From: Bacteroidota bacterium
GTDB taxonomy: Bacteria > Bacteroidota > Bacteroidia > Bacteroidales > JAGONC01
NCBI GenBank assembly: GCA_022711405.1
Contig: JAKLFC010000003.1
Coordinates: 62,001-126,000, forward strand
Direction of reading: 5' to 3'
Length of the DNA stretch: 64,000 nucleotides
This document shows positions 53,640 through 62,433 of the stretch, in pieces. Below the pieces are notes generated by a model. That model saw nothing but the letters and a program-made list of their open reading frames with translations, did no database searches and was not told the DNA's origin. The first letter of the stretch is position 1; each line of letters opens with the position of its first letter. The translations under genes were made by a program, and so were the position numbers.

Positions 53640-54996
53640 TTAATTTTTAATAAACTTTTTAATAAACTCACCCTGGTTATCTCTGATGCCGATGATATAT
53701 AAGCCCATCGGCAAATCACTTATGTTCATCGTTTCCAGATCATATCCGCTGATATTTTTTACCATCTGTCCCCAGGCATCGTAAATGATGACCTGACGGA
53801 TTTCACTGTCTGAAAGGATCGAAAGGATGTCGCCGGAAGGATTTGGGAAAATGACAGGTCCGGTTTTCTGAGCAGGATTCAGATCGTTAATGTCAACCCC
53901 GGTAGATAAATACGATTTTATCAGGCCGTCATCTCCCGTCAGCCATCCCTGATTCAAATCGATAAAGAAATAATCACGAACTCTCATCGAATTGGATATC
54001 GTATTTAACAGAACATCCCATGTTTCGCCACCATTCTGTGTGAAAGCAACAAATTGATCACCTTTTACAGCCAGACCATGTTCTGCACTCGTGAATTTCA
54101 GAAATGACGGGACAATTTCCCCTATCATTCCCAATCCTTCCCATGTTAAACCGCCATCCTGAGTTTTTGCTAATCCTTCATTGCATGGCATTGAAAAACG
54201 TAATACTTGTAACTGTAGGACCAAAATAGAGAAGATCGGTTGACATCCATGTCAGTCCACCATCCAGCGTATGATAAATGCGGGTTGCAGCTCCGTTTGG
54301 GCTTCCGATCTGATCGCCCGAAGCGATCCAGAGCTCCTTGAAATTAATTATTTCCAGGCCGGAAACAATTTCAATCTCCGCAGGGATCTGAATCTCATTC
54401 CATGTAAGTCCCCCGTCAACTGTCTTTTTCAGTGCCCCATAGTCGTACTGATATTTAAATCCCGCTACAAATCCTGTATCAGGAGTAAGGAATTTAATTA
54501 TTTGGTAGTTATGTTCGGTGTACATATCATGACTCAGTACATCCCAGGTCACACCACCATCCAGGGTCCTCAGGATGCTGTGGTACAATCCGCAAATCCA
54601 CCCGTGCCGGCTGTCCAGGAAAAAAATATCACAGAGGTCAGTAAAGTAGGCAGGAAATGGCTGAGGCAATTGTTGCCAAGTCTCCCCGCAATCGGATGTT
54701 CGAAGAATGGAACCATACCAGCCGACCGCGAAACCGGTATCCCTGGTGCTGAATGCTATTCCGTTCAGTGTATTGTCCGCAGCGAATCCTTTTTGCTGCC
54801 AGGTTTGTCCCCCATCAGTGGTTTTCAGGATCGTCTGATATTGTCCGCATACAAAACCAGTGTCGGGGCTGATCAGGTAACAATCTTCAAGATCGGCATT
54901 CGTGGGTAAAGGATTCCGGAGCGTCCATTCCTGGGAAACGCCTTTGGGAGTTATTACCAACGAGCAAAACATCAGGAGAAAAAATAGAAATTTCAT
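53640..54996 (-). pseudogene. frameshifted YCF48-like beta-propeller protein with T9SS sorting tail
   Basis: One gene in two frames. The upstream part (54996 to 54178) has a signal peptide and repeated YCF48/sialidase-like blades (TLDGGVTWDVLSHD, TSDCGETWQQLPQ, DTGFVAGF). It stops after TSITFFNAMQ. The second frame resumes with NEGLAKTQDGGLTW, the next blade, and ends with a T9SS tail (VIFPNPSGDILSIL, then GLYIIGIRDNQGEFIKKFI). At the join the bases AATGCC-ATGC-AATGAA include an extra ATGC; without it the reading FFNANEGLA is perfect. This looks like a recent 4-base duplication, or a sequencing error. An intact version would be an exported surface-attached propeller of ~450 residues. The region is AT-rich. 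Confidence 0.75.
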
Positions 54997-55190
54997 GGGG
55001 AAAATCTTAATGCACGTGGGATTTTACTTTAAAATTTAAATATACGACATTTTTGAATATAAGGCAAATGGAATAAAGCCTCTGAGAGTTTTGATGGATC
55101 AGAGAGCAAGAGTATGACTAAATTTCCTGATGTCTTCACCGGAATCAGGATCTTTGGATTGCATTGGTCGTTAATTATTGACTGTGTCAG

Positions 55191-55244
55191 AAAGGAGGCT
55201 GTATTAAAAAAAGGTTTCAATTGGATATTGATACAGCCTCCTTT
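55191..55244. terminator. 14-bp perfect inverted repeat next to the DUF4143 gene
   Basis: AAAGGAGGCTGTAT at 55191-55204 is the exact complement of 55231-55244, with a 26-base loop. It lies 6 bases past the stop of the ATPase gene and could be its transcription end, although no strong T-run follows. The rest of the 254-base gap (54997-55250) is AT-rich with no gene I would support. Confidence 0.5.
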
Positions 55245-55250
55245 CAACGA

Positions 55251-56375
55251 TCAGGTAATGAATTCCAGATAATTCAGATTATGAATCACCCTGAATGAGG
55301 AATGATCGTAAGTATTCAGGAATTCCTGAGGTGGTTTGATTTTTTTCTCAGTCCATTTGAACTCGAATCCTGCCAGTTCCCCACTGGATTCTTCAATGAA
55401 ATCAATCTCTTTTTGATCGTAGGTTCGCCAGAAATAATAGTTACTGGAATGGGAAAGATAATGGTTCCTTTTTAGCCTTTCGGCAATACAATAATTTTCC
55501 CACAATCGTCCGGTATCATCCCGAATGGGGATACGATTGAAATTGGAAATAAGAGAATTCCGGATGCCGTTATCCCAGAAGTAATAACGTCGGGATTTGG
55601 CGATCTCCTTTCGAAGATTGCGGCTGAATGCCTGTAATGTGAAAATGATGTAACATTTTTCCAGGAGCTCGAGGTAACGTCCTATGGTATTTTTATTGAC
55701 TCCCAGACCAGTGGCAAGTTCATTGACGGAGACATCATTACCGATCTGAAAAGCAAGCAGCCGCAGCAGGTTCAGTATGAACAGGGAATCTTTGATATTA
55801 TCAAGTTCCAGTATATCTCTCAATAATACCCCATTTTTAATGGATTCGAGTATATCCCTTCTTTGATTGTCAGTCTCAGCAGTGATTACCTGAGGGTAAG
55901 AACCCCAGATCAAGCGTGTTTCAAGGTTTTCTCTTGCCTGAAGGTAACTTTCATCCAGCTCTATCTGGGCGATGGGGTAGAGATAAAAAAAACGGCTCCG
56001 TCCGGTCAGTGGCTCACCGATCTGATTCCTGAGTTCAAAGGCAGAAGATCCAGTGACGAAAACTATAATACCAGAGATGGTATCTGCAATCAGCTTAAGG
56101 TTATTGCCGATATTTGGAATTTTCTGGGCCTCATCGATGAAAAGGTAGTCATAGCCTGCTGTGAATCGCCTGAGAACACTCAGTCGCTGACTTGACAGGA
56201 TCTCTGCCACATCAAGATTATCGCCCTCGACCATCAGGATTTTCTTATCTGTCAGGACGGTTTTAATATGTTCCATAAGAAACGTTTTACCGGTCCGTCT
56301 GGCCCCAAATAAACCAGTGACCTGACCAGGCCTGAAACTGTCTAGAATCGCATTAGTTAATAATCTTGGTATCAA
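55251..56375 (-). CDS. AAA-family ATPase with DUF4143 domain
   Basis: A 374-residue P-loop ATPase of the AAA_14/DUF4143 group. Walker A GARRTGKT (24-31), Walker B YLFIDEAQ, and the sensor-like FVTGSSAFELR are followed by a winged-helix part (NELATGLGVNKNTIGRYLELL) and the C-terminal DUF4143 domain (REIAKSRRYYFWDNGIRNSL, EIDFIEESSGELAGFEFKW). The last block, an ExK-type pattern, resembles the restriction-nuclease fold often noted in this family. Such genes are mobile, often in many copies per genome; function is unknown. The codon use is AT-rich and like its neighbours in the accessory segment. Confidence 0.92.
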   Translation of the reverse strand: MIPRLLTNAILDSFRPGQVTGLFGARRTGKTFLMEHIKTVLTDKKILMVEGDNLDVAEILSSQRLSVLRRFTAGYDYLFIDEAQKIPNIGNNLKLIADTISGIIVFVTGSSAFELRNQIGEPLTGRSRFFYLYPIAQIELDESYLQARENLETRLIWGSYPQVITAETDNQRRDILESIKNGVLLRDILELDNIKDSLFILNLLRLLAFQIGNDVSVNELATGLGVNKNTIGRYLELLEKCYIIFTLQAFSRNLRKEIAKSRRYYFWDNGIRNSLISNFNRIPIRDDTGRLWENYCIAERLKRNHYLSHSSNYYFWRTYDQKEIDFIEESSGELAGFEFKWTEKKIKPPQEFLNTYDHSSFRVIHNLNYLEFIT

Positions 56376-56404
56376 AGTAGCTATATTTATATAAATTTAG
56401 TTAA

Positions 56405-56420
56405 CAAAAATACAAAATTA
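56405..56420 (-). promoter_or_regulatory. putative tandem -7 boxes for the DUF4143 ATPase
   Basis: On the minus strand TAATTTTG (56413-56420) and TATTTTTG (56405-56412) each match TAnnTTTG and lie end to end, 30-45 bases before the ATPase start. Confidence 0.35.
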
Positions 56421-56491
56421 AATAATATTTTAATACCAATTGGATGGAATCTTATAATTTAATGCGAATTGCAACTTAAGGATTATAGAGG

Positions 56492-57961
56492 TCAGATCTT
56501 TATGATTTTCGAAATAGCAATCTGATGACTACTGATCATTTTTACGATATAAATTCCTGGTTTCCATTTACTTACATCAATAATGGTATTTGCCTCATCG
56601 AGGACCATTCCGAGTAGTTCTTTACCATCCAGATTGTTGATTTTCAGCATTCTCACTCCGCTGAAGTCGGAATGTATTGTGAGTTTATCACGGACGGGAT
56701 TGGGGAATGTATTGAATGAAACTGGAAGATGAAACGGATCCCTTACCTGAACTATCAGATCATCCCCGCAGGTGATCCCGTCCTTTTTAAAATAGATGAC
56801 CCTATAATCAGACCAATACCCCCATGGAGGAGGAGAAATGACCGAACTTTTATCACTGTATAATCCAAGGCCACATGCGTAGATCTTCTCTTCATCTGGA
56901 GGCGGACCGGGGATGTCGTATGGACCCCAGCAATTATCTTCACTGCAATAGATCAGATAACCAGGCGTGATACTGTAAGTCCACAGATCAAAGTCACAGT
57001 ATCCGGCTTTATACAATCTTTTTGTCACCAGCCTATCCGATTGATCGATGTCATCGAACGGCAGTACGGCAAGGATTTCATTTCTTTGATAGCGCAGTGT
57101 GATCGTGTCGAGCACCTCAGTGGTTGAATCTGCCTCAAATGTTGATCTGGCGACCAGATAGATAATTGAATCCTGCGTATCGGTTCGTTCTATGAAATGG
57201 TGTTTTATAAAACGATGATAATTTTCCCAGGGAGGCCCCCCTTCATGTGAAAATCTATCTTCGTATTGAATCTCATCTCCCGGTTGGTGATCATAGAGTA
57301 TTTCATTTGTGAGCTGAAATAATCCAGCATCAGGCGATCTGTTTCCTATGAGGCTAAGTGGTTGTAAAATCTGAGGGAATGAATCAATCCGGAAAAAATC
57401 AATCAATCCCAGTTGCTTGCCGACAACAATCCCTTCATTGTTCAACGGTGAATGAATGGTGTTTCCTGAAGCATCCGTATTCGAAATCCGGTAAAACCTT
57501 GCTGAGTCTACAATACCCAGCGTGGTTATTGTGTCGGACCCTTCATAGACCATATAAAATTTCCCGATTGCATCCTGATAAAAAAGGGAGGAATCACCCG
57601 GAAGAAGATCAAAGTTCATGATTAACGTATCGCTCCTGGATGTTATGAACCTATAAAGGCTGATATTATCGAAGATTATTGCAGAACCAAGCCATGAAGG
57701 CTTGTTTTGCTGAATGCAGAAGGGCCCGCCCCAGAATTCACAGGTATCGGAATAAATTTCATTGCCAAGCCCCATAAGATTAAAATAGAGGGAATCGTTC
57801 CCGAAATTGGTCACTGAATCAAAGGCAATGCTAAATGTCGATCCTGCCATGGGATCATCTGTAAAGGTTTTTTTTGAAGATGCGTTGAAAAGAGTGAAAT
57901 TCTGGGCAACTATATTCGATGATGCCAGCCATAATAAAAAGAGGCACATAACAGATTTCAT
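56492..57961 (-). CDS. T9SS-sorted exported protein, unknown function
   Basis: A 489-residue exported protein. Signal peptide (CLFLLWLASSNIVAQ). The body is beta-rich with Asp/Gly/Tyr loops and no recognised catalytic motif; a Cys-rich segment lies near residues 325-405 (CDFDLWTYSITPGYLIYCSE, DNCWGPYD). The C-terminal ~75 residues are a type A sorting domain: FNTFPNPVRDKLTIHSD, LKINNLDGKELL, then WKPGIYIVKM and a basic SKIIKI end. It should pass through T9SS and be attached to or released from the surface. It sits in the AT-rich accessory segment. Confidence 0.8.
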   Translation of the reverse strand: MKSVMCLFLLWLASSNIVAQNFTLFNASSKKTFTDDPMAGSTFSIAFDSVTNFGNDSLYFNLMGLGNEIYSDTCEFWGGPFCIQQNKPSWLGSAIIFDNISLYRFITSRSDTLIMNFDLLPGDSSLFYQDAIGKFYMVYEGSDTITTLGIVDSARFYRISNTDASGNTIHSPLNNEGIVVGKQLGLIDFFRIDSFPQILQPLSLIGNRSPDAGLFQLTNEILYDHQPGDEIQYEDRFSHEGGPPWENYHRFIKHHFIERTDTQDSIIYLVARSTFEADSTTEVLDTITLRYQRNEILAVLPFDDIDQSDRLVTKRLYKAGYCDFDLWTYSITPGYLIYCSEDNCWGPYDIPGPPPDEEKIYACGLGLYSDKSSVISPPPWGYWSDYRVIYFKKDGITCGDDLIVQVRDPFHLPVSFNTFPNPVRDKLTIHSDFSGVRMLKINNLDGKELLGMVLDEANTIIDVSKWKPGIYIVKMISSHQIAISKIIKI

Positions 57962-58010
57962 ATCTCTTTGGATGAAGTAAACAGGATTATCAAATCTACG
58001 GATTTAATGA

Positions 58011-58172
58011 CGGAAGTTTTGCTATTTTTGTAAAAAACTCCCGCATGAACGAAATAATTTTCATATCACTGTACCTAAACATCCATTTCTTACAAAAGAA
58101 ACCATTTCTGCTATTTTCAATGATGTAGCCAATCATCTGCAAATTGATAAGAACGATCTGATAGGAAATTAA
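58011..58172 (+). pseudogene. HicA-like toxin C-terminal remnant
   Basis: An open stretch of 53 codons with no start codon. It contains FHITVPKHPFLTKETISAIF followed by NDVANHLQIDKNDLIGN and a stop. The pattern ITVP-x-H-...-x-T-...-I resembles the second half of HicA double-stranded-RNA-binding toxins; the N-terminal half with the catalytic His is missing. No hicB partner is visible. The bases 57962-58010 and 58173-58202 hold nothing else. The identification is by eye and tentative. Confidence 0.45.
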
Positions 58173-58202
58173 TTTAGCTAAACATAATCAGGGAAATTAT
58201 CC

Positions 58203-60341
58203 ATGAAGAAAGCATCGATCCTCGTATTGATCCTTGTATCGCAAATTTTTGTCTTTGCCCAGACCAAACTCCTCACCGTAGAGGATGCCAGCGGCATGAA
58301 CCGGGCGCTGATGCCCAAAACACTCCGCAACCTGCAATGGAAGGGAACCAGCGATTATTTCACTTTCATCGACAATAACGACCTGGTGGCAGGACACGCC
58401 AGTTCTGAAAGCCGGGAAACGATCCTGAACCTGACAACGCTCAATACGCTGCTGAAGGAGAAAGGCACCGACACCCTGAAGCAGTTTCCCCCGGTTACAT
58501 GGCTGTCTTCCGATAAATTCATGTTCTCCTTCCAGCAAAAGGTATTTACCTGTGAGCCCGATACCGGCCTTCTGGTGAAAGCAAACAGCTATCCCGATAA
58601 AGCGGAAAATGTGGATATTGACCAGAATACCCTGTCGGTGGCCTACACCCTGGAGAATAATGTATGGATAGCTATTGATAATCAGCAAATCAGAGTTACG
58701 GATGACCGGGATCAAGGGATCGTCAACGGGCAGGCGGTCCACCGCAACGAATTTGGTATCAACAAAGGCACCTTCTGGTCACCAAAAGGGAATTTTCTCG
58801 CTTTTTACCGGATGGACGAGACGATGGTGACCGACTATCCGCTGGTGAGCATCGCGTCGCGGCCTGCAGAAGTGAAAAACATCAAATACCCGATGGCCGG
58901 CATGACCAGCCACCAGGTGACCGTGGGGGTATTCGATCCTGCGACAGGTGAAACCGTCTTCCTGAAAACGGGCGAGCCAAAGGATCAGTACCTGACCTGC
59001 GTAACATGGAGCCCCGACGCAGGTTCGATCTATATCGCCGTGCTGAACCGCGACCAGAACCATCTGAAAATGAATCAGTATGACGCCCGGACAGGTGCTT
59101 TTATCCAGACCCTTTTTGAGGAGACCGACAAGGAATACGTCGAACCCGAACACCCGCTTTACTTCCTGAACTCCATGCCCGACAGGTTCATCTGGTTCAG
59201 CGAACGTGACGGATACAATCATCTGTACTTATACTCGACCGACGGGATCCTGATCCGTCAGATCACCAGTGGCCCATGGGACGTATCAGAACTTCTGGGC
59301 ACCGATCCCGCTGATGAGCTGGTGTTCTATCTCTCCAATGAAGAGGGTCCGATACAGCAGCATATCTATGCCAAAAATCTCACTTCCGACGTGACAAGGA
59401 AGTATTCCAAGCTGAAGGGGACCCACAGGGCCATCCTGAACAAAAACGGTCAGTATGTGATCGATATCAACAGCAGCTGGAGCGAGCACATTGCCAACGA
59501 ATACGACCTGATCAACAATAAGGGCAGGATTGTCCAGGTCCTGCAGGATCACTCTGATCCCCTGAAGGAATACAAGCTGGGGGAGACCACTGTTTTTACG
59601 ATCAGGGGCAGCCACGGCGATGACCTTTATTGCAGGATGATCAAACCCGTTGATTTCAACCCTGCAAAGAAATACCCGGTATTTCTTTATGTGTATGGCG
59701 GACCGCATTCCCAGCTGGTGACCGACTCATGGCTGGCTGGAGCGGGATTGTTCCTGAATTACATGGCGCAGCAGGGATATGTCGTTTTCACGCTTGACAA
59801 CGGGGGAACGTCTAACCGTGGACAGGAATTCGAGCAGGCTATTTTCAGGAACCTGGGTTCGGTGGAGGTGGATGATCAGATGGCGGGAGTGGCGTACCTG
59901 AAGACCCTGGAATTTGTCGATCCCCAGCGCATTGGGGTGAACGGATGGAGCTACGGCGGCTTCATGACCCTCTCGCTGATGCTCAGGCATCCGGAAGCCT
60001 TCAGGGTGGGCGTGTGCGGCGGACCGGTCACCGACTGGAAGTATTACGAGGTCATGTACGGAGAGCGGTACATGGATACTCCGGAAACGAATTCTGAGGG
60101 CTATAAAAACTCCTCATTGCTGGATATGGCTGGCAACCTCAAAGGAAAACTGCTGGTGATCCATGGCACGGAAGATCCTACCGTGGTCTGGCAGCAGAGC
60201 CTCGATTTCATTGATCAGTGCATCAAGGCTGGGGTGGATGTGGATTATTTCGTCTATCCCGGACACGGGCACGGTGTTGGCGGAAAGGACCGCGTGCACC
60301 TCAATCAGAAGATCATCGATTATTTCAGGGAGAATCTCTAG
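58203..60341 (+). CDS. dipeptidyl peptidase IV (S9B family)
   Basis: A 712-residue exported serine peptidase removing Xaa-Pro dipeptides. Signal peptide (MKKASILVLILVSQIFVFAQ). The eight-bladed N-terminal propeller spans ~40-460, with the EY/EE-like exit region (EYVEPEHPLY). The alpha/beta-hydrolase domain (~470-712) holds Ser583 in GWSYGGFM, Asp658 in HGTEDPTV and His690 in GHGHGVGG, a full triad. Its length matches DPP-IV of Bacteroidota, which digest proline-rich peptides at the surface or in the periplasm. Together with the S37, M14 and C69 genes it makes this a peptide-degrading region. It is followed by a long hairpin and a convergent tRNA gene. Confidence 0.95.
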   Translation: MKKASILVLILVSQIFVFAQTKLLTVEDASGMNRALMPKTLRNLQWKGTSDYFTFIDNNDLVAGHASSESRETILNLTTLNTLLKEKGTDTLKQFPPVTWLSSDKFMFSFQQKVFTCEPDTGLLVKANSYPDKAENVDIDQNTLSVAYTLENNVWIAIDNQQIRVTDDRDQGIVNGQAVHRNEFGINKGTFWSPKGNFLAFYRMDETMVTDYPLVSIASRPAEVKNIKYPMAGMTSHQVTVGVFDPATGETVFLKTGEPKDQYLTCVTWSPDAGSIYIAVLNRDQNHLKMNQYDARTGAFIQTLFEETDKEYVEPEHPLYFLNSMPDRFIWFSERDGYNHLYLYSTDGILIRQITSGPWDVSELLGTDPADELVFYLSNEEGPIQQHIYAKNLTSDVTRKYSKLKGTHRAILNKNGQYVIDINSSWSEHIANEYDLINNKGRIVQVLQDHSDPLKEYKLGETTVFTIRGSHGDDLYCRMIKPVDFNPAKKYPVFLYVYGGPHSQLVTDSWLAGAGLFLNYMAQQGYVVFTLDNGGTSNRGQEFEQAIFRNLGSVEVDDQMAGVAYLKTLEFVDPQRIGVNGWSYGGFMTLSLMLRHPEAFRVGVCGGPVTDWKYYEVMYGERYMDTPETNSEGYKNSSLLDMAGNLKGKLLVIHGTEDPTVVWQQSLDFIDQCIKAGVDVDYFVYPGHGHGVGGKDRVHLNQKIIDYFRENL

Positions 60342-60435
60342 GATATCTGATTAACGATTAACGGATATTTGATTTGGGATTTGATTTGGGATTTAAATCA
60401 AACATCAGATATCGGTTAATCGTTCATCAGATATC
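60342..60435. repeat. 94-bp palindromic word repeat after the DPP-IV gene
   Basis: Arms 60342-60362 and 60415-60435 are complementary at 20 of 21 positions. Between them GATTTGGGATTTG words and an AAATCAAAC partner can extend the stem. It starts at the DPP-IV stop codon. The left arm and the bases that follow share word order with 30694-30735, so the two loci hold copies of one repeat family. Confidence 0.85.
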
Positions 60436-60459
60436 AAAAAGTCCCGTTAGGGACTTTTT
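60436..60459. terminator. bidirectional intrinsic terminator
   Basis: GTCCC and GGGAC pair around a GTTA loop, flanked by A5 on one side and T5 on the other, giving a stem of ten pairs with a T-run in both directions. On the minus strand it follows tRNA-Thr by 5 bases; on the plus strand it ends the DPP-IV transcript. Confidence 0.85.
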
Positions 60460-60464
60460 ATTTG

Positions 60465-60537
60465 AGCCACTCATGGGACTCGAACCCACGACCTGTTCAT
60501 TACGAGTGAACTGCTCTACCTGCTGAGCTAAAGTGGC
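60465..60537 (-). tRNA. tRNA-Thr (anticodon CGT)
   Basis: A 73-base cloverleaf on the minus strand. The acceptor GCCACTT pairs with GAGTGGC; the D arm reads AGCTCAGC-AGGTAGAGC; the anticodon stem GTTCA/TGAAC encloses CTCGTAA with anticodon CGT for ACG codons; the T arm is CGTGGGTTCGAGTCCCATG. CCA is not encoded. An intrinsic terminator follows. Confidence 0.95.
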
Positions 60538-60574
60538 GTGATTTGAACTTGTCCGTGCAAAGGTAAGAAAAATT

Positions 60575-61726
60575 TTATTTCCGTTGCATGGATTGCCAGT
60601 TAAGGTTGGAACCAATGTTCGGATTGAAATCCGGATCCGGCGAAATGATATACTCTCCCAGCGAATTCACCCACGCATTGTCATATCCGGTGGGCAGTTC
60701 AACAGCCTGCTCCTTGAACGGATCATAGTAACGGTCGACTCCCCGGACGTAGTCGCTGAAATCTTCAGCAATTTTATCGCCCACAGCCTGGCGGTCATAC
60801 CACGACTGCAGGTTGTCCTGCCGCATCTGGTCGCTCTGCTGGGCCAGCATCCGGCTAAGCTGACCGATATCGTGTATCTGCTGGATCTGCTGCTTGATCA
60901 GGTATTCAACCAGCTGGACATATTTATTGTACCAGTTGGGATTGATCTGAAATGAATAGGTGATCGTCTGGAAAATGGGAGAAGCAGCCTGGAGCTTTCC
61001 TTTTTCCGCCTTCATCGAAAAGATATAATCGACGGTCCAGTTGGTGTTATAGGTGACGCCACTCCACGACTGGATGGGGAAGGTATAATACTCCACCACG
61101 CAGTAGATCTCCTCCTCAACCACACGGCCGTTGCTGGTATATTCAATCTTGATCTTGGCGCCGTCAGCTGATACCTCTATGCCGGGTTGCTGCTTTCCGG
61201 CGCCCACGGCCTTGGCCAGTTCGGGAAGATGCTGTTCCTCAATGATCCTGAGATTCAGGGCATTTTTCCTGAACCTTGGCAGGATGATCTGTTTCATGGC
61301 CTGCTGTGCATCCACAGGGGGAGCCACTTCGTTGCCAAAGTACCTGGAGCCAACCGGGTTCAGGGAGAGCAGGCCCTGGTTGGTGCTCCACCAGAAGGGT
61401 TGATTGGGAAAACCTTCCCATTCTGCGGTGCCGCCGGGATTGGTGACTTTAATGGCGGCTGTGGCAGGCATGGCGGGATTATCGAGCAGCCAGATGAGTC
61501 CTCCCGTAAATTTCCACCCTTCCGGCATTAAAAAGCTGAATGCTTCGGCTCCGGTCCCCTGCTGATCGATATAACTATACCGCTTGAATTTGACAGGATC
61601 GTCCTTCTGCTGTGAATATCCATCCACATTACCCCTGTCTCCGGATGGCCCGGATGAAGGCTGGCTGTTGCACATGGTGAACCATAAGGTGAAGAAGAGA
61701 AATGGCACGATGACAGATGTTCTCAT
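60575..61726 (-). CDS. exported protein of unknown function
   Basis: A ~383-residue protein starting best at MRTSVIVPFLFFTLWF (61726), where a signal sequence begins; an ATG 23 codons earlier adds only a charged stretch. It may be a lipoprotein (Cys20) but the lipobox is poor. Visible blocks: FSFLMPEGWKFTGGLIWLL, EGFPNQPFWWSTNQGL, RFRKNALNLRIIEEQHLPEL, then a helical Gln-rich region (LIKQQIQQIHDIGQLSRM) and the end GYDNAWVNSLGEYIISPDPD. The last block looks conserved in similar unannotated bacterial proteins. No function is suggested by any motif. It is the last gene of an operon-like run of envelope genes. Confidence 0.65.
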   Translation of the reverse strand: MRTSVIVPFLFFTLWFTMCNSQPSSGPSGDRGNVDGYSQQKDDPVKFKRYSYIDQQGTGAEAFSFLMPEGWKFTGGLIWLLDNPAMPATAAIKVTNPGGTAEWEGFPNQPFWWSTNQGLLSLNPVGSRYFGNEVAPPVDAQQAMKQIILPRFRKNALNLRIIEEQHLPELAKAVGAGKQQPGIEVSADGAKIKIEYTSNGRVVEEEIYCVVEYYTFPIQSWSGVTYNTNWTVDYIFSMKAEKGKLQAASPIFQTITYSFQINPNWYNKYVQLVEYLIKQQIQQIHDIGQLSRMLAQQSDQMRQDNLQSWYDRQAVGDKIAEDFSDYVRGVDRYYDPFKEQAVELPTGYDNAWVNSLGEYIISPDPDFNPNIGSNLNWQSMQRK

Positions 61727-61797
61727 TTGCTCAATGATATCAGGTTTGACAATAAAAATCCTTTCCGGGCAGCAACGCTTGCGTGACAGATTCAATG

Positions 61798-62382
61798 TCA
61801 GTAGCGTTCGTACCCTTTATATACCCTGGAGATCTCCGGTGGATAGAGCGTCCCGGTATAGGAGACCTGTCCCGATGTTGTGCTGCGGATGGTAGCGTCG
61901 GCTTTGCCGTTGTCGGTCACCGTCAGGTGGATGTCGTACGTGCCGGTACTGGTAAAGACGATGGCCAGCACGTTGTAGGCGATATATTTCTTTTTTTCGA
62001 CTCGGCTGACCTCATACCTCGACACTGTCCCTGACACGGTAACCCCGCCCAGACCATTCCAGCCGATCCCTGATGCAGAGCCCAGCTGCATGGTTGCATT
62101 GGCCGAATCAATGATGATAAAATTCAGGGATGGATTGACGGGGATCATCACTCCGCTTTTACCGGAAATATAATCCGCTTCCAGGACAAACCGCTGGTTG
62201 TTGACCATGGTCCGGGTGACCTGTTTCATCCATTCCTCCTTCTGTCGTTTTTCTTCTTTTTTAGCCTCCCTCGAATTTGTTTTTTGCGGTTCCTGGTCCG
62301 AAGGCTGAACTGTTTGTGCCAGGCCCTGGCAGGTTATTGCAAGACCAATCAGTAGGATGATGAGCCGGTTCATGATGATCAA
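61798..62382 (-). CDS. DUF4251-family exported protein
   Basis: A 194-residue exported protein. Signal peptide (NRLIILLIGLAITCQGLAQ), then a charged helix (EAKKEEKRQKEEWMKQ) and the DUF4251 beta domain: QRFVLEADYISGKSG, NFIIIDSANATMQLGS, GIGWNGLGGVTVSGTV, and the end YTGTLYPPEISRVYKG. All are characteristic blocks of this Bacteroidota family. Role unknown; probably periplasmic or outer-membrane associated. An alternative start is three codons in (62373). It lies 71 bases before the 383-residue gene and 51 bases after the 261-residue gene. Confidence 0.88.
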   Translation of the reverse strand: MIIMNRLIILLIGLAITCQGLAQTVQPSDQEPQKTNSREAKKEEKRQKEEWMKQVTRTMVNNQRFVLEADYISGKSGVMIPVNPSLNFIIIDSANATMQLGSASGIGWNGLGGVTVSGTVSRYEVSRVEKKKYIAYNVLAIVFTSTGTYDIHLTVTDNGKADATIRSTTSGQVSYTGTLYPPEISRVYKGYERY

Positions 62383-62433
62383 ATTTTTTGAGAACGGATT
62401 TTTACAATTATCACGCCAGGATAAGAATAATTC

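Noticed and set aside
55029..55247. 72-residue minus-strand open frame between two accessory genes
   Set aside because: It has no signal, no family pattern, and its first part is the inverted repeat at 55191-55244.
58045..58128. Short gene starting at the ATG in ATGAACGAAATA
   Set aside because: This frame ends after about 27 codons at TAG and has no family pattern, whereas the frame beside it carries the HicA-like segment.
52931..58172. Integrated mobile element with integrase or transposase
   Set aside because: No integrase, transposase, phage or plasmid gene and no clear direct repeats at the borders are visible, so only an accessory segment is claimed.
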